Shown piece after piece: positions 1-42,480 of a stretch of DNA of 64,000 nt; position 1 is the stretch's first letter, and each line of letters opens with the position of its first letter. This DNA is from Climacteris rufus (taxonomy: Eukaryota > Chordata > Aves > Passeriformes > Climacteridae). The stretch covers positions 27,436-91,435 of the forward strand of contig VZRZ01007909.1 in NCBI GenBank assembly GCA_013398175.1, written 5' to 3'. The notes under the pieces are model-generated. The model made no database searches. It had not been told where the DNA came from and worked only from the letters and a program-made list of their open reading frames with translations. Made by a program: the position numbers and the translations under genes.

Positions 1-239
1 GGGGGGGAGACAAAGAGGGAGGGAGTCGAAAGGCCCCAAACTGGATCTTTATGGAACATTTTCCGCCGAGATCAAGGGAAAGTGAATCCGCACAGCGGGG
101 GATGCCCCGCACACCGCTGCCATCGGGGGCCGCGGAGCCGCTCCCGGCCTGAGCGCCCCGCGGATGCCCTTCATGCCGCAGCCACCCCCAGGCCAAGCCC
201 GGAGCCCCCCGCTGCGCCTGCTGCCCCTCGGCCGGCCGT
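1..239 (+). other. TBX4: Candidate 5' non-coding exon of TBX4
   Basis: A consensus donor (GTGAGT, 240-245) is the best donor in the island upstream of the acceptor-like site at 1617-1618. If used, the sequence to its left would be a leader exon joined directly to coding exon 1. The exon start is not defined and could lie outside the window. The alternative is an unspliced leader that starts around 1190 and runs straight into the ATG. Only a transcript can decide, so this is a weak call. Confidence 0.2.
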
Positions 240-699
240 GTGAGTTCCCGGGGTGCGGGGGGAAGGACGGGAGGGAGCGGGGGGTCCAAGGGCGCGGGGC
301 TCCCCGCAGCCCCCCGAGCCCCGGCCTGTGTCGGGACACCGCCGCCAGCCTGCCCCGCTGCTCCCCGCCAGCCAACCTGCTCCGTGCAGGAGCACCGGAG
401 TCCCCGTTTGGAGCTGCAGCCTGGCCCTCGGGGTTCGCCGCGGACGCCTCCCACCTGTGCCCTCCCGGTCACCCGGCTCCGCGGTGCGGTTGGACGCCGG
501 GAAACACCCGCGCCTCGGCCGGGCTGGGGCCGCCCCGTTCCGACACCCCGAGCCGGGCGGAGGGACGGGCGGAGCGCTCGGGGCACCGGGCTCCGGACCG
601 CTTGGTGCTCCCTGCCCCGGGTCTGCGGCTGGTCACTGGGTACTGTGTCCGCACACGGCCAGGCTGGCTGTCCGGCTGCGCGGCGGGAGCTCTCCTTGG

Positions 700-830
700 A
701 GTTCTGGTGGGACTGGAGCTGGGAGTCGCAGCCTCGCTCTCACCGGAGCTGTGCTGGAGTTGGAATTTGGGGTCCTAGTCCTGATCTCCCTGGAGCTCTG
801 CCGGAGCTGGAGTTTGGAGCCCCAGCCCCG
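700..830. repeat. Degenerate GGAGCTGGAGT-type tandem repeat
   Basis: Three imperfect copies of a segment built around GGAGCTG, GGAGTTTGG and AGCC follow one another in the upstream CpG island. They have diverged too far for a firm unit length. No coding meaning is proposed. Confidence 0.35.
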
Positions 831-1010
831 CTCGCCCCCTGCACCGCCGGTGCCCCGAAGAGCGGCTCGGCCTTGGCGGCTCGGGGCAGGGTCCTGGGAC
901 AGGAGCGCTCCCTCGGGGGCCGCAGGTCCGTGGCCAGCGCCGGTTTCGGACCCCGGGGCCGGCACCCCGAAGCCTCCTCGGAGCTGCTCCCCCATCCTCG
1001 CCGCCGCTGC

Positions 1011-1039
1011 CCGTCCGTCTGTCTGTCCGTCCGTCCGTC
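1011..1039. repeat. CCGT/CTGT tetranucleotide microsatellite
   Basis: Seven tandem four-base units of CCGT with CTGT variants lie in the CpG island about 0.6 kb before the TBX4 ATG. The tract is short and probably length-variable. Confidence 0.8.
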
Positions 1040-1114
1040 AAGCGGGGCGGGCGGCCGCGTCCCTCCGCGCTGTAAAAGTCGGCGTTGATGTGCGGCAGCC
1101 CCGGCGGAGCTGTC

Positions 1115-1361
1115 AGGCCTTATCTTTATTGGCTTTTCCCAGTCTCCGTCCAAGTTTAAGAGGGGCCCTTTTATCTCAGAGCCCAGCACTCCCCCTGTTT
1201 ACACTGTCCGGCTCCGCCGCAGAGCTCCGCCGAGGAGCCCCCGCAGCCCCGACTGGACGGGGCAGAGAGACCGACTGGGCCGGGCTGCCCTCCCCGACGG
1301 GTACCGGAGGGGAGAGGAGAAAGAGTCGGGGCTGGGGGGCTGCGGCCACATCAGAGATAAG
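1115..1361 (+). promoter_or_regulatory. Candidate proximal promoter with GATA and CCAAT motifs
   Basis: This is the only AT-leaning pocket within the upstream island. It contains TTATCT at 1120-1125 and 1171-1176 and AGATAA at 1356-1361, which are GATA-factor motifs in both orientations. An inverted CCAAT box (ATTGG) lies at 1128-1132, and a TTTTA stretch precedes 1174. The spacing would suit transcription starting near 1190-1210. There is no canonical TATA box. The function is inferred from motifs alone. Confidence 0.3.
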
Positions 1362-1621
1362 CTGCCCTGGCCTCAAGCGGGAGCGCAGCCACGAGTGGGG
1401 CTGGCGGGCCCGACCCGGCTCTGGCGGGCACAGCGGCTTCTCCCGGGGCCGGAGGTGCCACATCCCAGCCTCGCCGAGTGCCGCCGCCCCAGGAAAGACC
1501 CCGGCCCGGGCCGGGAGGGCCTGGCCTCGCAGCTGGCCGTGCCCGGGCCTGGGCGAGGGGCAGGGGTTAGACGTGGCCCCCGGTGCCGTGAGCTAACCGT
1601 GCGCCTCTCTCCCCCAAGGAA

Positions 1622-32854
<31,233 letters not shown>

Positions 32855-33065
32855 CCCGCAGGGCCCAGCGAGGCCGCAGCCAACGTTACTGCTCCAGGAC
32901 AGTGTTCAGTCAGTGTTGATACCTGTGGGTAACTTGCACTTCGGTGAGACACATGTGCATTTCCAGAGGGTTTTGTGTGGGTGAAGAGCTCGTATCTTCA
33001 GGCACACAGAGAATTCCGTCTCCTGTCTCAGTGGGCTGGATTCGTCGGGCTCTTACTGACTCCCA

Positions 33066-33071
33066 AATAAA
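33066..33071 (+). terminator. TBX4: Candidate proximal poly(A) signal AATAAA
   Basis: This is the first canonical hexamer after the stop codon, 212 bp downstream. A T/G-rich element follows within 60-80 bp. A second, ATTAAA, follows at 33150-33155. Confidence 0.45.
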
Positions 33072-33960
33072 TTCATTCTCGCGTCTTCATCCAGTAGAAA
33101 CCATCCTGGTGACAGGTGCCGTAGCTAGTCGTGTTCTTTTGCTTGTAACATTAAACATCCGTGAGCAAATTTGGGCTATTTGGGAAAAACATGAGCTTCG
33201 CTTTCGTGGTCCTTGGCTCATGAAGTCACAACCTCCCAAAACTCCAAGGCAAAAGCCATTTGATCGGTCGTGTAGCTCAAGGACTGCCGTGGCAGCATTT
33301 CTTTAGCTCTTTTGATCTGTAGGAATTGCTTGTTCCTCTGGAGGTGAGGGAGCAGTGGGAGCGCGGGGCGGGCGCGGGGCCCGGGGTCGGGAGCTGCGGT
33401 GCCTCCCCGGCAGCGCGGGGTTCGTGCCACGGGGCACAGAGGAGGAGGCACCGATGCACAAATGTCTCTTCTTCCCCCCACACCACCGTCGGGCGTGGCT
33501 GTGGGAAGTGAAGAAGTGAAGTGTTAAGCCCGAGGCCAAACAGCAAATTAATTGCAGCGTTAGGAACAGACCCAGTGTCTTGACTCCCATCCCTTGATTG
33601 AATCACACTTGCTTATTGCAATATATTTATGAAGTTTAAGCTTAAAAGTTGCTAATACTTTCCAGAACCAATTTCTGTATTTGCTGGTCCTTGATTTCTT
33701 TTGCATTCAGCTGAAACGTGCCTTTTGTGCTATGTTCTTTTCTTTTGCAGCTAACTCAGACAGAATTGTGTTCAGCCTAAAGGAGGCCTGAGGAATATTT
33801 TCTTAATGGTGGGGTGGGGAGAGAAGAGCTCCCATGACCTGTCAGGCTTTACAGTGTACAAATATTTGTAGAACAGGTAAAATCTGTAACCAGTGTATTC
33901 ATTGCTCCTTTTGTTTACTGTGGAAGTGTCCAGAGCCGATTCCTTCAGCGCTGGCTTTGC

Positions 33961-34057
33961 CTTCTGGAACGTCCCTGGGAGTGACAAGGTGGGGATGGGT
34001 CACAGGTTGGACTCAATGCCCTTAGAGGCCTTTTCCAACCTCCCTGATTCCATAAGG
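33961..34057 (+). mobile_element. CR1 LINE 3'-end fragment
   Basis: The segment holds GGTTGGACTCAATGCCCTTA followed by GAGGCCTTTTCCAACC, the most recognisable part of a CR1 retrotransposon tail. It is preceded by a degraded stretch of the same element. Only the 3' end is present, as usual for this family. It lies about 1.1 kb after the TBX4 stop codon, in the same orientation as the gene. Confidence 0.75.
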
Positions 34058-34546
34058 AGGGATCACTCCCGTGGGGAAGCAAGTGGCATTCCTTCTGGAA
34101 CAGAACTCCCACTGCCCTCCCCCAGACAGCTCCTGAGCAGGGCTGAGTCCCGCTCCTCTCTGCAGTGTCCATCCTGCTGCCATCCCAAGGGCTGGGGACA
34201 CACAGGTGACGCTGGAGTTTGCTTCCACTGAAGAGCACAAGATTCAAGCTTTAGTCATTGCACAGTGGGGTTTGGTGTTTCTTTTCCTCCCATTGCTTCC
34301 CAAATGGGTGAAGGCAAAAAGCTGAAATCCAAGTTTGGAAGTCGAGAGGTGCTTCCGTGTCTTGGTGAATCCTTGCCAAGGAGGAGGCTGATGGGTGAGG
34401 GTGGCTGTGTGCAGTGAGGCAGCCCCGAGGTCACACTTCAACCAGGACAGTCCCATGCACAATTCCAGCAGAATTGTGTGTGACTGGTGTGCATTTTGTA
34501 ACCAGGTTTTGGAAATCACTACAATTTTTGCATGCTGAATAGCTAT

Positions 34547-34875
34547 TTATATACATATATATTTTATATATATATATAAAAAAATATATATNNNNNNNNN
34601 NNNNNNNNNNNNNNNNNNNNNNNNNNNNNNNNNNNNNNNNNNNNNNNNNNNNNNNNNNNNNNNNNNNNNNNNNNNNNNNNNNNNNNNNNNNNNNNNNNNN
34701 NNNNNNNNNNNNNNNNNNNNNNNNNNNNNNNNNNNNNNNNNNNNNNNNNNNNNNNNNNNNNNNNNNNNNNNNNNNNNNNNNNNNNNNNNNNNNNNNNNNN
34801 NNNNNNNNNNNNNNNNNNNNNNNNNNNNNNNNNNNNNNNNNNNNNNNNNNNNNNNAAAAATATATATATATCACA
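34547..34875. repeat. AT microsatellite with a 264-base assembly gap
   Basis: AT dinucleotide repeat occurs on both sides of an N run at 34592-34855. The gap most likely hides a longer AT repeat that could not be assembled, so its true length is unknown. Confidence 0.9.
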
Positions 34876-34926
34876 AATGCAGGCCACGTGTCCAATTCAG
34901 CTTTGCTTTTGACAAATGAAATACTT

Positions 34927-34932
34927 AATAAA
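34927..34932 (+). terminator. Candidate distal poly(A) signal AATAAA
   Basis: An AATAAA hexamer follows the gap and a short AT-rich stretch, with a T-run (34952-34960) downstream. It would give TBX4 a 2.1-kb 3' UTR. This is a weak call. Confidence 0.25.
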
Positions 34933-35058
34933 AAATGAATGTTGCAAGGGGTTTTTTTTTGGAAAGACATCTATTTAAGATTTTTTTTTTTATTACACAC
35001 CGTTGATGTAAAAACTAAGAATTGGTTAGACAAAAAACATATATACTACAGATAAATC

Positions 35059-35132
35059 TTTATTAGAAACCACATTAGATACAGGTGGTATGGAATTTTT
35101 AAATGTTTGTTACATAGCATGGACATTTTATT
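35059..35132 (-). terminator. Candidate minus-strand poly(A) signals
   Basis: Read on the minus strand, AATAAA occurs at 35127-35132 and again at 35059-35064. The second is followed by a CTGTAG and a T/G-rich stretch (to about 35030), the arrangement of a cleavage and polyadenylation site. A minus-strand transcript would converge on TBX4. No matching coding exon was recognised to the right, so it could be a non-coding RNA, the long 3' UTR of a distant gene, or chance. Confidence 0.3.
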
Positions 35133-35139
35133 TCACATA

Positions 35140-38100
35140 TCAGAACATAAAGTCATTTTACTACCATAAGCTGTCTCTGGGTGCATTTCAATAATTAGTA
35201 TAAAAATGTTCCATGGTGAATTAAGATGCTTCGTCTGTCTTCTGTCTCCTACTGTGTGACTACACCAACCTGACACTTCCCCAAGGTGCACACTTGGTCC
35301 TTTTTTTACCATCTCAAAGCTCCACCATCAGATTTTAGGTGCCCATGGCAGGGGGTTGGGTTTGTTTGGGATTTCTCTCATTTTTTTGTTTTAAAGGACA
35401 CATAAGTTGAGCTGAGTACACCAAGCACTGCTAAAAGCAGCCACTGACCTGATCAGCAGAGCACCAAAACCACATTGCTGTGCTCAGAGCAGTGCCAATG
35501 GTAAAGAATTAAAGGTTGGAGGGAGAGGGGGGAGGTCTGAGGGTGTCACTGCCCATAATTTGAAATGCTCAGTTCATTTCTCATTGTGACACTGGATCAA
35601 CACTGAACTAGACAAATGCTGCCACTATAACCTAAAAATGAGTGGGGTCAGCAGCCCAGAGTGCAAATGAAAAGCTGCCTGCACCTTCTGCCTGTTTTAC
35701 CAAAGTGACCAACAGAATAACAATGTCATTTTTAATGAGTAAACACTGCTGCTATTTTTAACCATTTTTCATATGCCTTCTAGTCATTCATGCAGTATTT
35801 ATTGATTTAAGGCAGTTTAAAAAGTCATTCCTGTAAGAATTGTTCCAGAACATTTCAGTCAATGCAGGGGATGTGGAAAAACCTTGATGATGGAATTAAT
35901 GCCAGTTTTACCTGGTGAGCTTCAGCAGGCACCTCTGGCAGCCTTGCTCCATCTCCAACCAGCCACTGGAGCTGAGCAAGTGCTCTGGAAATCCCTGTGC
36001 CAAATAACAAGCTTTTCCTTATAAAAATAGCACATGATGTTTGCAAGTACAGGACCTGATTGTGAAAGGCTGAGTTAGCATAAAAATGTGCAAAATTTGG
36101 ATATATGATAATCTGGTCATCTGGGCTCCTTTTATAGTCACTGGAGAGAGATCAGACATTTAGATTAAAAGGGATGAATCATTCTCTAGTGATGATCTTT
36201 TTCCACTCAGAGAGGAATCTAGTTCAGCCACTTAGAGCACATTTCCCATTTCCAAATGACTAAAAATTCGAGTTAGTGGGTTCTCCCTTCCGAGTGACAA
36301 AAACATTTTGATAGCATTGCATTGTTTACATTACAAACCCCACTGGACCTGGACAGATCCATAGCTAGAAAAAAAAGAAAAGCTGGTTGTATTAATTAAT
36401 GGGATAGAAACAGGTTCTTTTTTTTTGTTTGCTTTATGTTTGCATGGCAAGATTTCTAACCTGTGTATGTCTCCAGTCCCAATCCCAAACTTCTGGGCAA
36501 GGTGCCAGACAAGGCACCCAGGTTCCTCTTGAATTTTCCTGCTTTTCCTACCTGGCCAGGCTTGGCAGGTGCTGAATGTGCTGCTCCTGATCAAGGTCCT
36601 GGCTGAGCAGGATCATTCCCAGGGATGAAGAAGCAGAGCAGGGCAAACCTGAAGGTCCTGGAGGATTCACTCTGTTTGTTTTTCAAATCAGAAACACTAA
36701 ACTGGAGACATCACTAAAAAAAGAATCCCAACAACCTGCACAGCTTTAAAAGAGATCAAGTGTGCTTACTGTGTCCCAGTTTGATTTACTACAGTTTAAA
36801 CAGCTTTTAATTCTCAAGAATGTGGAGTTTCATGTGTGTGGAGGCTTTTCCAGCCCCAGCTCTTTTGCAGCACAGCCGGGAATGGCAATGCAAGGGCAGG
36901 AAAACCAGGCCCATTTCACATCAGATTAAAGCAAAAATTAGCAAGTGAGAAAAACTTGAATACACATGAGGACCGTTTTCCATTGATGTGCTCTAATCTG
37001 TACTAAAAGGCACAGGAGTGTTTTTATTCTGTTTTTCTTTAAGGTAGATGTCCAAATTTAATATTGGCGCAAGCAGGCTCAGTTTCACCAAGCCCAACAG
37101 CACTTGTGCCAACTCTGAGCTTGGACTTCCCTCTAAATAGAACAAATATTTGTATCAGCTTGCTGAGAATGTGAGTAATAGGAATATTTGCCAACATTTA
37201 AACAAGCTAAACTTAAGTCCTGCCAAAAGCCCCACCATTCAATTTGGCATCATTGGCAGCTCACAGGCTCAAGAGGGGCCTAAGTCTGGAAGAGCTGGGG
37301 TGTTTTTGGCAAACATTAATTTATTTTTCTCTCTCTCCACATTTTGGGAAATTTGTGCCTCTCTGTATTAATTTATGATGTCATTAAATAATTCTTTTTG
37401 CAGCTTGTATAGAAAGAATGTTTCTTTTGAAGATGAGAACTCCCTTGAGGATGGTTATAGTGAAAAATTCCAGCCAGAGGAAAGAAAACCTCCTCTCTCC
37501 TTGGCCACTCATGTTTCTGCAGTAGTGCTTATACAGCAAAAAAAAAAATTACAGTATTTTAATTTAAGGACCTGCTCCAAGGAGGTGCCATGCACTTGAC
37601 TGTGACAAGAGGCAGCCTAAATTCAATGTGATTAGAGGGGGTTTATTACTGTGATAGCAGCCTGGGAGAGAAATCCTGAGTCTGTGATTTGCTGGTAGAA
37701 AACATCACATTTTGAACTGATTTGTTCTCCACAAAGTACAGGATCAATATGAAAAATTAAAGAAAAGAAAATATTGGGAATGGTACAACCAAAGCACAAA
37801 GTCTTGTCCAACATGAACCTTATTTAATGTGAAAACACTGCCATGAGAGAAACAGCCTCTTGGGCCCTGCCTATAAAACATCCCTGCAGGCACTGGGGTT
37901 TAGCTGGTGGTTTCATCATTGGCTTCCCAACCCCTCCTTGCACCAGACTGGGCAGTACAGACCAGCCTGTGTTCTCCTTCAACCAAAATGAAGTTTAAAT
38001 TGAAACTTGGCATGGGCTGCTCAAGCTCACTGAGAAATGACTTGGGTAGCAGCAAGGGGAGGTGATGCCCCCGGGGCTTTGTGCCACCCTGCTGGGTGGT

Positions 38101-41100
38101 TGTGGCCACCAAGCCCCCACTCCTGCCAGGAAGATCCTTTTCCTGCTCAGGGCCAGCAAATGTTCCTGTCTGAGCATTGTGGGAATGACTGTTCACATGT
38201 CACAGTGGATTTACAGAGTGTGCAGCAAGGTACCTCCAGGCTGGAAATTGCCCTCCTGAGCCTGAGCCCACCTTTGGAACTGGGTCCTGAGAGAAGGAAA
38301 TAAAAAAGTAGATTAATTAGTGCAAAGTGCTAATAACACTAATTCCATTAAAATCAGGATAATTGCAGTTTTTGGTTATTAGCAACTTGTTTAATGAAAG
38401 AAAAGCAAAAGCCACTGGAATGAAAGGAGGAGGAACAGCTACAACAGGTCAAAAGGCTCTTGTTCCACTGAAAAATACTGAGGGGGAAGAGGTTTGACTG
38501 AATATTTGGTAAATGCCAACATTTTTCATCTGGGTTTTTTTTTGTTGTCATTCTCCTTACTTCTCAGCAAACACTAATTTTTGGCTTTCAACCATACATT
38601 GCTACAGTTTCCAGGAGTATTTTCAGTGGGGTTGTATTTACAAACTGGTGGAAAGTGACTTTTTAAAAAAGAAAAATTAGGTGGAATGTCAGAACCGTCT
38701 ACTTGGGCAGCAAGGACTTTAACAGTTCTGAAAGGCAAAATTTGACAAATGCATCTTCTAACTGGGAGGTTCACACTGATAACAGGACACTGGGCCAAAT
38801 TTGTGTACTAATCCTCAGCCCCTGCCAGCAGGGATGGACACATCCTTGAACAAGTATTTACTAGAGAACAACATGTACAGAGAACAATGTGTGCAACACT
38901 ATTCCTCCTCACCAGCCTTACGTAAGGCAGACAACAATGCCTGATGCAGCAGAGATGAAAAGGAATATTTTTGTGTTTTCATGCCAAAATCATGAGGCTC
39001 AGTCCTATTTCTGTTGAAGTCAATAGGAAAACTTTTATAGACTACAGTATAGCAGGACCAGCCCTTTCATCTTCTTTTCACCAAGCCCAGCCTGCAGCCT
39101 TGGCTGTGCAGCGCAGTTTAGGAATGAGCCACGGAGTATTTGAGTTTGATGGATGACACAGCCACACTCTGAAAATTGCAGTTTACTCATGCCCAGTGTA
39201 TCTGAGCAGCTGCTGAGAGAATAACAAAAGGCTGAATCTAACATTGTATTGCTTTTAATATCAGCTGTGAATTTAATACATGAAGGGATGGCTGAAAATG
39301 TAACAGAGTAACACCCAAACCATTGATTATCCCCTCTAAATCCAAGCACTCATTTTAGCCTGAAACTTTAGAGCAGTTGCCCTGGACATGAGGAATCAAT
39401 CACAGGACATCCTGGAAAGGTGATGAACTTGCCTGGTGCATCAGAGTAATGTGAAACAGTCAGTGTGCAAGGGCTGCCCAGGCTGCAGGCAAAGGTGACA
39501 GCTACTGCAGCCACATGCAGGGCAGACATGGAAGTGGGGATAGGGAATCAATTCCATTTACAGTAAAAAACCAAAGTATCCACAGTGTCTCACCTGATTA
39601 GACATCTTTGAGTTAGGACCTAATCTCAGCATTACTTGTGAGAACATCGCAGGTGATGAAGAGCAAAAGGATTTTAGCCAAATAAAAATCCTGTTTTAAA
39701 TGAATCTGTTCTTCCTTCTCATCTTTCTGACGACACAGCCAGTTCAAAGCTTGGAGAGTTCCCCCCCACTCCCCCTCAGCCTCTCCTTCCCACCATTTAT
39801 CATTATGAAGGCAAGTAGACAGGTTAGAGGCAGGAAAACCTTCCACTGGGATTTCTGTCCAGTATCACAGAGCAGGACAAGATTTACACCCAGCATCAGA
39901 ACTGAGCACATGCCTGTAGTCCCTCTCCATTTCCTCACCAGCAACATGTAAGGAGAAAGGGATTTTAACCCTGGATAAACACTGCCCAAGCTCTCCAGGC
40001 CTGGAGGGTGTCAGTGCAGTGGGCTGGAGGGGTTTGCTTGAAAAGCCAAGAGGGCAAATATTGTCCTGCAACACATCCAGGACATTGAGCAAGAGGTGAG
40101 TGAGGGTTGGATCCTCATGTCCCTGTGGATCCACTGACCATCCTCCCCAGACTGGTACAGAAATATGGGAGCAGCAGAGACACGAAACTGAGAATGCAGA
40201 AACTCAGATACCCCAAAGCTCTGAGAACCCAGGGAAGGAAGGAATGAGGCAGCAGTGCTGTGAGCTCGGTGTGTTCAATGTCTGCTGCAAACACAGCCCC
40301 TCTCCTCACCAAATGCTGAGTTAAAGATGCAAAGAAGCCAATACTAAGTTTTCATTTAGACCAACTACAACTGAAAATCAGCAGATGTGAATTTAAACCC
40401 CCACACTTACCTGTATCCCTCAGCTGTGAGAAAACCGCTTCCATTGCAGGCTATGGATTCTACGAAATTCAGGATTTACAAATGCATGTACCCCCAGCAA
40501 TGGCTCAGCCCACAGCCCTTAATGAATGACTTGCTTCTCTCATGCATAACATGGAAATAACATTCTCTCACCTCTGGGAAGTAGTTAATTAGATTGCCTG
40601 AAAATCAGTTTTCATCCTATTAACAGCAAAAGAAGGGGAAGCAGGAGGTCAGGGACCAGGAGTTAAATACCAGGAAAAGATGAGCTGCAAAACTAAAAGG
40701 AGGAGAAAAAATGAAAATTTAAAAAAATAAATATAGATGTAATTTTCTTGTCAAGGAGCAAAAGCAACAGGCAAAAGAGTTGCCTGAGGATGTGCCTGTG
40801 GCTGGGGAGGGCATGTGCCTGTGGCTACACACTGTGAGTAACCTGGGGGTGAGTATGTGCAGTGAGTAAGGTGAAGTTCCCAGTTCCTACAACTGGGGCT
40901 GAGACCCAGTTTGTTCTGCAATGCTGCAAAGTCTGGCAGGGTTGGATGAGATGATGAGTTGTGTTCATTGCAGCACCACTGAGTGTGGAGACAACAATGC
41001 CAGTGATATGGGGAGGTTTAGGTTGCTCTGTTCACTTCTTTTTGCTGCTTTTCTTCTCATCACACATAAAGAACCAGGGATAACACAGCCATGCTTCTCA

Positions 41101-42480
41101 TAGCTTAAAAACCAGATCTCTGAAAATGTGCAAGAAAGGAGAACAGTAACTTTCATCCAGTTTAAGACAGACTAAACATCCTCTTCCTCCTGGGATCTCT
41201 TATTTCTTCCTCGGTTAAGTTCCAATTTTGCAGGTATATGGGCCAGTCCTGATCATCACATTGATGCTAATAAAAAAATCCTATTAATTTCCAAATGACA
41301 GGATATTCTCCTTCCACATATACTGCATGACCCTTTCCTGACAGGCTAACAGAGTAAGAATTCCTTACTTGGCTCCAACACCATATTCAAACGTTTCCTT
41401 GGAAATACTGTGTTCCTTTCTGTTGTTTCTTACTGTGGATTGAGATCCTTTGTGTGGCAATGGTTCCTTGAACTGGTTTTCCACAGCTGGGCTTCTTTTG
41501 TGTCCTTCCCAGTTTTCCTTTCCATAGATACTGAAGTGCACCATTTCAATGAATCATGCTTTCTTCTAATAAAATATTATTTGAGTCTGATGCCAAAGAC
41601 CAAATTTCCATAAAAGAGATTCAGAATGAGTAATAAGTACAGCAAAAATGATTTTTGTTCTTCTGTGTTTCCATCTCCACTCTCATTTTTGGGGGTCAGA
41701 GAGTCCTTAGAAGACCAGTAGCATTAGAACTGATATTTCATATCTTTAGTTTTGTTTAAGAGCTGCCTTTTCTGCTGGAGTCCATCACCTAAGTAGGGAG
41801 GTGTTTCCATTTCTTTACACTCCTGGGCAGGGCCACGAAGAGCCAGTTTAGTTCTTGAGTCAAGAAAATCTCTCTTATTCCTCTGGCCTTTCCCACCCCA
41901 GTTCCTACAGCACAGTGACAGGGAGCCCAGAGGCAGCTGCCAAGGTCAGAGCAGGGGGCCCTCAGGGGAAAAAAGACTTTTCCTGAGCCCTCCAGACCCA
42001 AGGGAAATCTCCTGGTCGTCCCTCTCACCCTCCCACCTCCCCTCTTGGCAAGATGAAGACCCAACAGGAAAGCGTTCAAGCGAATATTTGGGACATTTAC
42101 AATGCAGAGCAAAGCTGAGCCAGCCTCCCTGGCAGCAGGCATGGAGAGCTTGGAATGAGGGATATGGTTACTGGCTCTGAAAAGCCATTGCCCAGGAACT
42201 TCAGTAGGAGGATGAAAGTCAGCAGAGAGCACAGCAAACTCCAGCTTGTAAAAGTCCCCATAACTGAACAACAGAGATACAAAGAGGAGTTGCTGTGCAG
42301 GACCCACGTAACCCCAGCTCCTCTGTCCTGGTGCACATGGGGGCTCCTGGCCTTTGGGTCTCTTCTTGCTAAACTGGCAACATCTTCACCTCCTCCAGGT
42401 ATCAACAATGCCTTTCATGTGTTGGTACCGTGCCCCGAGCAGGGGAACAACTGGGAATTGCCAAAGTAAAGTGATAGTGA
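35140..42480. other. Intergenic stretch without recognised genes
   Basis: I see no coding exon on either strand. The sequence is mostly unique and moderately AT-rich, with short A or T runs. A short old-repeat motif lies at 39013-39027. No ORF shows a protein family signature. Confidence 0.7.
39013..39027 (+). repeat. Copy 1 of a dispersed GTTGAAGTCAATAGG motif
   Basis: This core is shared with 42937-42951 (minus strand) and 46259-46273 (plus strand). The flanks differ, so only a short remnant of an old dispersed repeat is visible. Confidence 0.4.

Larger units (their letters stand above)
32855..34932 (+). other. TBX4: TBX4 3' UTR and immediate downstream flank (end uncertain)
   Basis: No coding frame is recognised here. 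Candidate poly(A) signals are AATAAA at 33066-33071, ATTAAA at 33150-33155 and AATAAA at 34927-34932. The first is followed by a GT- and T-rich stretch (33127-33148), as expected downstream of a cleavage site. The longest option would carry a CR1 tail and the N gap within the UTR. Which end is used cannot be told from the sequence. Confidence 0.5.

Noticed and set aside
164..1596. Several overlapping frames of 100-447 residues in the upstream CpG island
   Set aside because: Low-complexity Arg/Pro/Gly/Ser composition in all frames is typical of GC-rich DNA. No family motif was recognised.
34431..34970. Minus-strand 179-residue frame
   Set aside because: Most of it is undetermined bases in the assembly gap.
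40921..40960. CR1-like GGTTGGATGAGATGATGAG
   Set aside because: It is too short, and the diagnostic following AGGTCCTTCCAACC part is missing.
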